A DNA stretch of 13,332 nucleotides from Chrysochromulina parva (lineage: Eukaryota > Haptophyta > Prymnesiales > Chrysochromulinaceae). Position 1 is the first letter of the stretch, and the number at the start of each line of letters is the position of its first letter. A program made the position numbers and the translations under genes. Where the stretch lies: the NCBI GenBank assembly GCA_002887195.1, contig PJAB01001604.1, positions 1 through 13,332 of the forward strand, given 5' to 3'. The notes below the pieces were generated by a model. The model was not told the DNA's origin. It made no database searches and was given only the letters and a program-made list of their open reading frames with translations. Of this stretch, positions 1 through 6,448 are shown piece after piece.

Positions 1-1075
1 CCACCTCAGTAATGAAGGTGCACCTGCCCGCGGCCTCAGTAAACGTCATCCCTAGAGAGCCGGGACCGAAGGTGAACGTGCGGCGGGGCTTCTGGCGTTC
101 AGCTTCGGACAATGGCGCCGTCGAGGCCACCGACGCAGCACCTGGCGCGGCACGCTCTTCCATCGGCAGAGTCAGAATCGCAGCATTTGAATCTCTGTCG
201 GCAGAATCACTATCGATGTCCGCAGCTGATGCTGGTGGCGCAGATTCAGTCTCATGGTCGGCAGATGCGTCGGCAGATTGAATCTGGTCGGCAGATTCAG
301 TCTCGTGGTCGGCAGATGCGTCGGCGGACGTGAGTCTCTTGTGAGAAGGCGTACTCATCTCGCCGCGCTCTACCGGGCGCTCTACCGGTGTGACGGCAGA
401 GTCGTCGTGTGTGTCCGAGCCCGGCCTGGATGGAGGCTGTGCAGATGAGCGCGGCTCGACCGCCTCGACGCCTAGGGCGGTCCCGCTCGATGCTGGCGTG
501 GCTGTGTCGCCCGAGACGGCGCGGCGGGCGGCGTCGAGCTTGGCGCGCTCTTTGTGAATAGTGCGCTCGAAGCTCGCCTCGAGAGCCTCGAGCGCCTCAG
601 TGGGCACCGGTGACGTGGCGGAGACGTCGGAGGCGGAGGCCCAGCCACGCGAGACGGACGAGGGGATGGAGGCGATCGATCCCTCCGCCTCGGAATCCTC
701 GTCCACCTCCGATGGGATGCAAGACGACTCAGCGCTCAGGGAGGAGAGGTTTGCGGGGGGGTCCCGGATGGCCGTGCGTGATCGCGCCTTCGCCGCCGCA
801 AACCGTCGCGCGAGCGCCGTGGCGGCGACCTCGGAAGCGAGCATCTCACATGAGTTCGGAGAGTGCCGACCAGCTGCTGCCAGCTGCCAGCCGCCCCCGA
901 CGAAGCTCGCTTCGCCGCCGGTGCCGAGGCTCTCTGTGCCCTTGACCTTGCTGCTGACTTGGCGCCTTCCGGAGATCGACGAGTCGAGCTTGGACATCTG
1001 GGCGCCGGGCGAGGCGCGCGCCTGCATGCAATGAGGGAGGCCATCAGGCGCAATCAAGGCACAATCAAGGGACAT
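1..1075 (-). CDS. Partial gene: Ser/Ala-rich disordered protein with possible PDZ-like start (3' end outside window)
   Basis: Reading the minus strand, one frame stays open from 1102 to the left edge with no stop; the first ATG is at 1075 and a second, perhaps better, ATG is at 997 (protein begins MSKLDSSISGRR). That gives 358 or 332 residues before the edge. The 1075 ATG lies inside a degenerate copy of the 56-bp repeat, which is why 997 may be the true start. The product is acidic and rich in Ser, Ala and Glu. A short coiled coil (EALEALEASFERTIHKERAK) lies near 540-600, and a 17-residue duplication (SADASADHETE) lies at 240-328. The last residues, RRTFTFGPGSLGMTF then GRCTFITEV, resemble the first two strands and carboxylate loop of a PDZ domain; this is inferred from pattern only. 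The frame is the same as that of the upstream CH gene, so the two could be exons of one gene. Coding status is fairly likely; function is unknown. Confidence 0.55.
   Translation of the reverse strand, partial: MSLDCALIAPDGLPHCMQARASPGAQMSKLDSSISGRRQVSSKVKGTESLGTGGEASFVGGGWQLAAAGRHSPNSCEMLASEVAATALARRFAAAKARSRTAIRDPPANLSSLSAESSCIPSEVDEDSEAEGSIASIPSSVSRGWASASDVSATSPVPTEALEALEASFERTIHKERAKLDAARRAVSGDTATPASSGTALGVEAVEPRSSAQPPSRPGSDTHDDSAVTPVERPVERGEMSTPSHKRLTSADASADHETESADQIQSADASADHETESAPPASAADIDSDSADRDSNAAILTLPMEERAAPGAASVASTAPLSEAERQKPRRTFTFGPGSLGMTFTEAAGRCTFITEV
240..328 (-). repeat. 51-bp direct repeat within the partial left gene
   Basis: A segment beginning gcagattcagtctc on the plus strand occurs at 240 and again at 291, a period of 51 bp. 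One base differs (catgg versus cgtgg), which is silent on the minus strand (His codon CAT/CAC). It encodes the 17-residue unit SADASADHETESADQIQ on the minus strand. A period divisible by three and a silent difference both support coding in that frame. Confidence 0.75.
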
Positions 1076-1215
1076 CTGCGCGCCTGCGTGTAGAGCAGCT
1101 TCTCATCAGGCGCAATCAAAGCGCAATCACGGGACGCGCCTGCTTGTAGAGCAGCTTCTCATCAGGCGCAATCAAAGCGCAATCACGGGACGCGCCTGCT
1201 TGTAGAGCAGCTTTT
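1050..1215. repeat. 56-bp tandem repeat spanning the stop codon of the CH gene
   Basis: The sequence tagagcagcttctcatcagg begins at 1091 and again at 1147, and its first bases recur at 1203, so the period is exactly 56 bp. A degenerate further copy lies at about 1042-1090. Read on the minus strand, the unit contains the last codons and TGA stop of the CH gene (LLYKQARPVIAL, stop at 1172-1174). Because 56 is not a multiple of three, later copies fall out of frame and supply more stops at 1127, 1106 and 1103. Confidence 0.9.
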
Positions 1216-4200
1216 CCTGCTCGCGCGACTCACGCAGCTGCGCCTCCGAGAAGGTGCGGGGCGCCGCCGTCGATTCTCTCGCACCCAGCGTCGGCCCATC
1301 GAAGCCGAGACGCTGTGCGAGGCGCCCGAGCGCATGGACTTGGCGCAGAACAGCCATCATGTCGCGCCCCTCGTAGAGGTCGACCGTCTGAAACGAGTCG
1401 GAGGGGAGCAAGCCGATGGCGGTGCATGCTTGAAGGTAGTTGCCAATATTCTCCCGATGCACCGCGGGCGCGACGAGCGCATTCTTGGGCACCACGGGCG
1501 GCGGGCACGAGCCTGGCACGATGACGTTGACGAGCTCGCACAGCACCTCCCCCGACATGAGGAGATCTTTGAAGCTGCACTCCTTGTCCCCCACCGGCGC
1601 GCCCGTCACCGCCTCAATCCACTCGCGCGCATCATTCTCCATGTCCTCGTCGTATGCCGCCGCGCGCAGCTCGGTCGGCTGCGTGGCCAGTACCAGGTCG
1701 GGCGTCTCCTCTCCCACCGACCGGTAGGAGCCACTCGACCGGCAGGAGGCACTCGACTCTGCCTCGCTTACCACGGCGCTTACGTCAGGCAAGGGCGAGG
1801 GCGCGGCTGAGCCGGCGCTCACCACGGCGCTCGGCCTGGGGGACTTGGACGGTTTGGCAAGCCGTTGCCGCTGCGCTGAGTCGTCGATGGCTTTGACCGT
1901 GGCCCACTTCGAGACCCTCGAAGCGCCGTGGTGAGCGCCGCCATCGGTGGCCTCGGCCCCGGAGGCCAACGTGCTCACCACGGCGCTCACACTGCACGAG
2001 GGACGCCGCCTCATCGGCACACTCGCCCCGACGTCGCCCTTGTCGAAGCCGCCGCCAAGCCGCGCCTTGAGCAGCTCCAACGCCTTCGTGTGCTGCCGTC
2101 CTGGAGACGCAGCATCCTTCGCCTCCACATCCGACGCCTCCACATCCGACGCAAACGGGTCCAACGCCTCCACATCCAAGGCAGCCCGCGAAGCTAACGC
2201 CTCACGCCTCGCCTGCGCTCGCTGCTCTCGCAGCTGGCCGACTCTGGCGCGGTCGAGCTGGGCGCGACGTGCAGCCTGCACCTTGACCGCCGCCGCCCTC
2301 GTAGCCTCAGATTCACGCAGCTCGGCAGCTAGCTCTTCACGCCTCGCCTGCGCTCGCTGCTCTCGCAGCTCGGCGACCCTGGCGCGGTCGAACTGCGCGC
2401 GACGTGCGGCCTGCACCTTGACCGCCGCCGCCCTCTTTACAGCATCGTCCGCGGGCTCCAGAGCGTCAGGCGCCGTGGCGGGCTCCAGAGCACCAGGCGC
2501 CGTGGCGGGCTCCAGAGCAACAGGCGCCGTGGCGGGCTCCAGAGCAGCAGGCGCCGTGGCGGGCTCCAAAGCAGCAGGCGGCTCCTCGGCAGCGGCCGCA
2601 GAGGGCTCGAGCGCCTCGGCAGCGGGCACGGGAAGACTTTGGGTCTCCGCTGCGGCAGGCGGCATAGAGGTCCGCCGAGACGGACTCGGTGGGGGAGGAC
2701 GCCGAGGCAGCGGAGGGAGCCGCGGCAGCAGCGAGGCAGGGTCCTTCGTAGATTCGTCCGACGGAGATGCCGGAGGCGCCGCGTTGTGGTGAGCACTTGC
2801 ATGCGAGGCAGGGTCCTTCGTAGATTCGTCCGACGGAGCGGCCGGAGGCGCCGCGTTGTGGTGAGCACTTGCATGCGAGGCAGGGTCCTTCGTAGATTCG
2901 TCCGACGGAGCGGCCGGAGGCGCCGCCTCGAGGCACGCTGCCCGCTCTGTGGAATTCGGAAGCTCCGCCGGCTCGGGAGGCGCCGTGATGGGCTCGGGAG
3001 GCGCCGTGATGGGCTCGGTAGGCGCCGTGATGGGCTCGGTAGGCGCCGTGATGGGCTCGGGAGGCGCCGTGATGGGCTCGGTAGGCGCCGTGATGGGCTC
3101 GGAAGGCGCCGTGATGGGCTCGGGAAGCGCCGTGATGGGCTTGGGCGGCGCCGTGGTGGGCGTGGGACGCGCCGTGGTGGGCTTGGGAAGCGCCTCCGAG
3201 AGCAGCTGCGAGGGAGCCTGATCCATATTAGGCAGCTGTGAGACCGCGGCCGCCACTCGCTCGGCCTCCGCCTTCTTCGCCGCCGAGCTCTCTGCCTTCG
3301 CCTTCTCCGCCGCCGCTCGCTCCGCAGCCGCCATCTTTGCTGCAAGGAGCGCCGCAGCGGCCATCGCCGCCGTTTCCGCCGCCGCGCGCTCCGCCTCCGC
3401 CTTTTCTGATGCTAATCGCTCCGCCTGAGCCCGCTCCCACTCCGCCTCCGCCTTCTCCAACGCCTTTCGCTCCGCCTCCGCCTTCTCCAACGCCTTTCGC
3501 TCCGCCGCCTCCGCCTCCTCCAACGCCATTCGCTCCGCCTCCGCCTTCTCCAACGCCTTTCGCTCCGCCTCCGCCTCCTCCAACGCCATTCGCTCCGCCT
3601 CCGCCTCCTCCAACGCCTTTCGCTCCGCCTCCGCCTCCTCCAACGCCATTCGCTCCGCCTCCGCCTCCTCCAACGCCTTCAGTTGGAAGAGAATGCGATT
3701 CACCTCCTCGCTCAGTTGGTTGACCGTCGCGACTCCGATACTCTTCTTCTCGGCGTAAGTGACATTCTCCCTCTGCAGCCACCCAGGGTCCCTTGCCATA
3801 TTAGGGACGAGCCGCTCACGCTCCTCCACCTTCGCCTTCTCTCGGGCAGCCCCGAGCTCCGCCAGTCGCTCCACCTTCGCCTCATGAGACGCCAATCGCG
3901 CCGCGGCCTCCTTCTCTATCGCCACTCGCTCCGCCTCCGCCTTCTCAGCCAGCGAGCGCGCTGCGGCCGCTGTCGCCGCCGCAGCCCTCTCCGCCGCCGC
4001 CCTCGCCTTCGCCACCCTCATCTCCGCCGCCGCCACGGCCTCCTCGGCCAGTCGCTCGGCATCCGCCTGCTCCGCCGCGAAACGTTCCGCCTCGGCAGTC
4101 TCCGCCGCCAGCCTGACCGCTTCGTCACGTTCCGCCTCGGCCTGCTCAGGAAAGACCAGTTCCGCCTCCGCCTCCACTGCCGCCAGCAGCTCCGCCTCCG

Positions 4201-6229
4201 CCTTCTCAACCTCGGCGCAGGCCCCCATTCCTTCGTCGTCGCTGAACCGAACACTCACAGCCCGCGAACCGTTTTGGCGCTCGACGGTGGTCATGTGCTG
4301 CTGTACATAGCTGAATGAGACACCAAACTCCTGCTCTGGAGTCGCGGGTGGGGTCTGCAGCCCGGAGCGGCTGCGGCGCGGTGGAGGCATCGGTGCCGTT
4401 GTTAACGTCGTCGGGGCTCTCACCGGAGGTACTGGAGATGCTGGAGGTGCAAGTGCCATGGGCTCGGATTCTGGCGAACGCGAGGCCGGGGGGCTGCTGC
4501 ATCCCTGCGGGCCCTGCGGGCACGACGTGGTCGATCCTGAACGAGCTGGCAGCATAAAAGTGCCACGCGCTGGCTGGGGAGACTGCTGCAGTTTGGCTAT
4601 CAAGCGAGGAGGTGACAGCTGCCGCTGTGGCGGCGGCCGCTGCAGCTGAGCAGCTGCCGCCGGCGACTGCTGCAGCTCGGCCATCGGCGGCCGCGGCGGC
4701 TGAGCAGCTGCCGCTGGTGACTGCTGGGACGGCCCCACCGTCGTTGCCACCGCCGCCGGCCGGCCGAGGGGGCCGAGCGTGCTCCTCTCTGAGAGTTCCG
4801 AAGAGGAGGGGTCTCCGAAGGTGACCTTCGGGGGAGGAGCTTTGGGCGCAGCGCTCGTCGGCGAGACACCTTTGGAGTCAAAGGAAGCGCTTCGCCGAAG
4901 GACATCCTTCGCCGCGCTTGGCATCGCCTTGCCGATGCCCCGCTGCGCAAGCGCCGTCGATGCGAGCGCGAGGAGCAACGGCGAGACGGGAGGTGGGTTG
5001 GGCCATGCGAGCGCAAGTGGCTCGATGGCCCGCGGCGTCGAAGGGGGTTGAGGGACGAATGCCCTAGAGAATACGGGAGCGACGGCGGAAGTCAGAGGGG
5101 TGGCGCGCGCAGTCGAGCAGCCTGCCGACGAGGGCGCTGTCGTGACTGCCGACGGCGACGAGAGCGCTGTCGTGAGCGCCGCCACTCGTGCGAGCTCCTC
5201 CGCACGCTCGGCTGCTGCGAGCTTCGAGGCGGCCGCTCGCGCAGCGATTGCCGCCTTCTCGACCGCCAGCGCATGCGCAGCCGCCGCCTCCTCTGCCTCG
5301 CGCCACTCAGCCGCTGCCAGCGGCGACGGCGCGACTGCCAACGGCGAGGGCGCGACTGCGAAAGGTGACGCCGCTATGGACGATTTCAGACCACTGACGG
5401 CACCCTGCCTGAGCAGCTGACGAAAGGCGGCGGCATCGCGCTCGGCTCGGCGCTGCTCCGCGCCTTGCCGCGGCTCGTACACCACAGGCTCGCGCGGCGC
5501 GGGCACCACCGCCGTCGCGGCAGCCACCTCGGCGACCCTGAGCAGCGCCGGTGAGGTGGGCGTGTATGGGGCGCCGCCCACCTCAAACGACGAGGCGGCG
5601 GGCCCTGGGCCGAACCTTCTGAGGACGACACCAGGTTCGGTCGCTGCTGTGGGCGCCGTGGCGGGCGCCGTGGGTGGCCGCGTGGGCACGCTGCTGCGTT
5701 CCAGATCGCTCGCCGCCACGAGCTCGATGGCGCGCTGCAGCGGCGCTCGCGCCATCGACTCCGAACTTGCATTTCGTCGGAGCCTCAAGCCCGAATCCCG
5801 TGCGCCGGGCGTCGTCCACGCCGGCGCATCGTCCGTATGTCCATTGGTTTCGACAGGGGGTGCCATGGTCGCAGCGCTCTCCAACCTCGTCGGTGGCCGA
5901 CTCCCAAAGGACGAAGAGCGGCGCAGCGCAGTGATCTTCTGCATTTCCTCGGCGATGGCCCTGCGGATCGGATCCAGCGGCGCCGGGCGACTTGCAGTCG
6001 ATGCGCGCCATTGGAGAAAGCACGACCGGCACTGCCGCGTCCGCGACTTTGCCGCAGCCCCATCGGCGCAGTGCTGATCGAGCACAGCACAGCGGAAGCG
6101 AACAGCCGCAATACGCCAAGCGAAAAAGGTTCGCTCGATCGCGCGTACCGCCGCGTATTCGCTTAGCCCCCGGTCCGATAGGTCGTGCGTGGATAAGATC
6201 CACGGAAACAGCGCCTGGTCCTTTGGCAT
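1172..6229 (-). CDS. Giant disordered IQ/coiled-coil protein with C-terminal calponin homology (CH) domain
   Basis: A continuous minus-strand frame. The first ATG is at 6229 (1685 residues); the frame is also open to a GTG at 6307, which I do not take as a start in a eukaryote. Numbered from the ATG: FFAWR (35-39) and FLQWR (71-75) resemble the centrin-binding repeats of Sfi1. Then come Ser/Pro/Ala-rich disordered stretches with several RRxS sites, and a long Ala/Glu/Lys/Arg helical region at about 670-1000. Pro-rich tandem repeats follow, then two IQ motifs (VQAARRAQFDR and VQAARRAQLDR, starting near 1272 and 1317), and a CH domain at about 1530-1643 (AREWIEAVTG, MSGEVLCELVN, NIGNYLQACTAIG, DLYEGRDMMAVLRQVHALG). 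The tail PRTFSEAQLRESRE resembles the segment after the CH domain in calponin/transgelin proteins. CH domains of this class bind actin or act as regulators, and IQ motifs bind calmodulin-type proteins, so a calcium-linked cytoskeletal role in the cytoplasm is inferred. Introns, a different N-terminus, or a join to the left gene remain possible. Confidence 0.75.
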   Translation of the reverse strand: MPKDQALFPWILSTHDLSDRGLSEYAAVRAIERTFFAWRIAAVRFRCAVLDQHCADGAAAKSRTRQCRSCFLQWRASTASRPAPLDPIRRAIAEEMQKITALRRSSSFGSRPPTRLESAATMAPPVETNGHTDDAPAWTTPGARDSGLRLRRNASSESMARAPLQRAIELVAASDLERSSVPTRPPTAPATAPTAATEPGVVLRRFGPGPAASSFEVGGAPYTPTSPALLRVAEVAAATAVVPAPREPVVYEPRQGAEQRRAERDAAAFRQLLRQGAVSGLKSSIAASPFAVAPSPLAVAPSPLAAAEWREAEEAAAAHALAVEKAAIAARAAASKLAAAERAEELARVAALTTALSSPSAVTTAPSSAGCSTARATPLTSAVAPVFSRAFVPQPPSTPRAIEPLALAWPNPPPVSPLLLALASTALAQRGIGKAMPSAAKDVLRRSASFDSKGVSPTSAAPKAPPPKVTFGDPSSSELSERSTLGPLGRPAAVATTVGPSQQSPAAAAQPPRPPMAELQQSPAAAAQLQRPPPQRQLSPPRLIAKLQQSPQPARGTFMLPARSGSTTSCPQGPQGCSSPPASRSPESEPMALAPPASPVPPVRAPTTLTTAPMPPPRRSRSGLQTPPATPEQEFGVSFSYVQQHMTTVERQNGSRAVSVRFSDDEGMGACAEVEKAEAELLAAVEAEAELVFPEQAEAERDEAVRLAAETAEAERFAAEQADAERLAEEAVAAAEMRVAKARAAAERAAAATAAAARSLAEKAEAERVAIEKEAAARLASHEAKVERLAELGAAREKAKVEERERLVPNMARDPGWLQRENVTYAEKKSIGVATVNQLSEEVNRILFQLKALEEAEAERMALEEAEAERKALEEAEAERMALEEAEAERKALEKAEAERMALEEAEAAERKALEKAEAERKALEKAEAEWERAQAERLASEKAEAERAAAETAAMAAAALLAAKMAAAERAAAEKAKAESSAAKKAEAERVAAAVSQLPNMDQAPSQLLSEALPKPTTARPTPTTAPPKPITALPEPITAPSEPITAPTEPITAPPEPITAPTEPITAPTEPITAPPEPITAPPEPAELPNSTERAACLEAAPPAAPSDESTKDPASHASAHHNAAPPAAPSDESTKDPASHASAHHNAAPPASPSDESTKDPASLLPRLPPLPRRPPPPSPSRRTSMPPAAAETQSLPVPAAEALEPSAAAAEEPPAALEPATAPAALEPATAPVALEPATAPGALEPATAPDALEPADDAVKRAAAVKVQAARRAQFDRARVAELREQRAQARREELAAELRESEATRAAAVKVQAARRAQLDRARVGQLREQRAQARREALASRAALDVEALDPFASDVEASDVEAKDAASPGRQHTKALELLKARLGGGFDKGDVGASVPMRRRPSCSVSAVVSTLASGAEATDGGAHHGASRVSKWATVKAIDDSAQRQRLAKPSKSPRPSAVVSAGSAAPSPLPDVSAVVSEAESSASCRSSGSYRSVGEETPDLVLATQPTELRAAAYDEDMENDAREWIEAVTGAPVGDKECSFKDLLMSGEVLCELVNVIVPGSCPPPVVPKNALVAPAVHRENIGNYLQACTAIGLLPSDSFQTVDLYEGRDMMAVLRQVHALGRLAQRLGFDGPTLGARESTAAPRTFSEAQLRESREQEKLLYKQARPVIAL
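1301..1642 (-). other. Calponin homology domain coding segment
   Basis: The translated segment has the usual CH-domain order. A first helix has the conserved Trp (AREWIEAVTG). It is followed by LMSGEVLCELVNVIVPG, the helix with NIGNYLQACTAIGLLPSDSFQT, and a final helix DLYEGRDMMAVLRQVHALGRLAQ. The pattern GxxLCxLxN, FxxxDLYE and the single-domain arrangement match the type-3 CH domain of calponin, transgelin and Vav rather than the paired actin-binding CH domains. It is the most conserved-looking part of the protein and fixes the reading frame and strand. Confidence 0.85.
2249..2416 (-). repeat. 135-bp duplication carrying two IQ motifs
   Basis: Two copies of a 45-residue unit sit head to tail. 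The IQ cores are VQAARRAQFDR at 2384-2416 and VQAARRAQLDR at 2249-2281, exactly 135 bp apart. Each fits IQxxxRGxxxR with Val for Ile and Ala for Gly, and each is followed by LREQRAQARRE. IQ motifs are binding sites for calmodulin or related EF-hand proteins; binding here is inferred. Confidence 0.75.
2454..2588 (-). repeat. 27-bp tandem repeat, about five copies
   Basis: The plus-strand text ggctccagagc recurs at 2454, 2481, 2508, 2535 and 2562. On the minus strand each unit encodes nine residues, (A/V/G/D)ALEPATAP. One residue position varies between copies, so copies have diverged slightly. It forms a Pro/Ala linker just before the IQ motifs. Confidence 0.85.
2733..2925 (-). repeat. 72-bp tandem repeat, about 2.7 copies
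   Basis: The text gaggcagggtccttcgtaga begins at 2733, 2805 and 2877, a period of exactly 72 bp. It encodes a 24-residue unit starting AAPPAAPSDESTKDPAS followed by a His-containing segment. Copies differ at one residue (APPAAP versus APPASP). Near-identity at the DNA level suggests recent duplication. Confidence 0.9.
2971..3194 (-). repeat. 21-bp tandem repeat, ten to eleven copies
   Basis: Units begin at 2971 and every 21 bp after that up to 3181, with the core ggcgccgtgatgggctcgg. On the minus strand they encode the heptapeptide PITAP(P/T/S)E, giving an extended Pro/Thr/Ile rod or linker. The copies nearest 3194 are the most diverged (PTTAPPK, PTTARPT), as expected at the edge of an expanding array. 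Confidence 0.9.
3250..4230 (-). other. Long Ala/Glu/Lys/Arg helical (coiled-coil) region of the CH protein
   Basis: The translation is dominated by Ala, Glu, Lys and Arg with units such as AEAERVAIEKEAAARLAS and AAERAAAEKAKAESSAAKKAEAER. It is interrupted once, near 3680-3810, by a less repetitive stretch (RDPGWLQRENVTYAEKKSIG) that has Trp, Tyr and Asn and may be a small folded insert. Such regions form elongated helices that space domains apart or dimerise; the role here is inferred. Confidence 0.7.
3441..3681 (-). repeat. 30-bp tandem repeat encoding a 10-residue Ala/Glu/Arg helix unit
   Basis: Eight units start at 3441, 3471, 3501, 3534, 3564, 3594, 3624 and 3654. The 3501 unit is 33 bp because of one extra codon. 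They encode AEAER(M/K)ALE(E/K). Met and Lys alternate from 3501 to 3654, so a 60-bp higher-order period is visible. The sequence is strongly helical and charged, either a coiled coil or a stable single alpha-helix, inside the longer helical region at about 3250-4230. Confidence 0.85.
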
Positions 6230-6243
6230 CCACAGAGACCGAA

Positions 6244-6282
6244 ACTCACCACACCCTGCTGCACAGCACCTCGGTGCAGCAG
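6244..6282 (-). promoter_or_regulatory. Leader of the CH gene: hairpin and splice-donor-like GTGAGT
   Basis: The inverted repeat CTGCTGCAC (6256-6264) and GTGCAGCAG (6274-6282) can form a 9-bp stem with a 9-nt loop just upstream of the ATG at 6229. On the minus strand the bases rc(6244-6249) read GTGAGT, a good 5' splice-site match. Either could mean that this stretch is untranslated leader or intron rather than coding. The plain sequence does not decide. Confidence 0.35.
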
Positions 6283-6307
6283 CGTCAACACCCGTTCTCT
6301 GAGGCAC

Positions 6308-6448
6308 CGCGGAGGCAAGTGAGAAAGAAAAGTTGCGTGGGCGCCGTCGCGGGCTTTTATGCGCTTGTCCGTTGTCTGAGGTCCCCCCGCGTTCACCACA
6401 CTCCGTCTCAAAGGACGGCTTTCAGTTTTGTCAAGCGACCCTCTTGAA
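6308..6448. other. Short intergenic gap between the FAS1-fibrillin gene and the CH gene
   Basis: About 140 bp (220 bp to the CH ATG) separate two genes on the same strand. It must hold the 3' end of one and the promoter of the other. A weak 5-bp stem (ccgtc/gacgg) lies near 6404-6419. I see no clear TATA box or AATAAA signal. Confidence 0.4.

Noticed and set aside
561..1034. Plus-strand 157-residue frame over the left gene
   Set aside because: It is antisense to the long minus-strand frame, has no domain, and the minus strand has the silent repeat difference and better motifs.
1947..2792. Plus-strand 281-residue Ala/Ser/Arg-rich frame
   Set aside because: It lies antisense to the IQ motifs and tandem repeats of the CH gene; periods divisible by three keep several frames open at once.
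2733..3194. CRISPR-like array of short repeats
   Set aside because: Repeats are directly adjacent, vary in unit length between blocks, have no unique spacers and are coding.
3228..3782. Gly/Val-rich minus-strand frame and the Pro-rich plus-strand frame over the 30-bp repeats
   Set aside because: Both are other-frame readings of the AEAER helix repeat; only the helix frame continues into recognisable domains.
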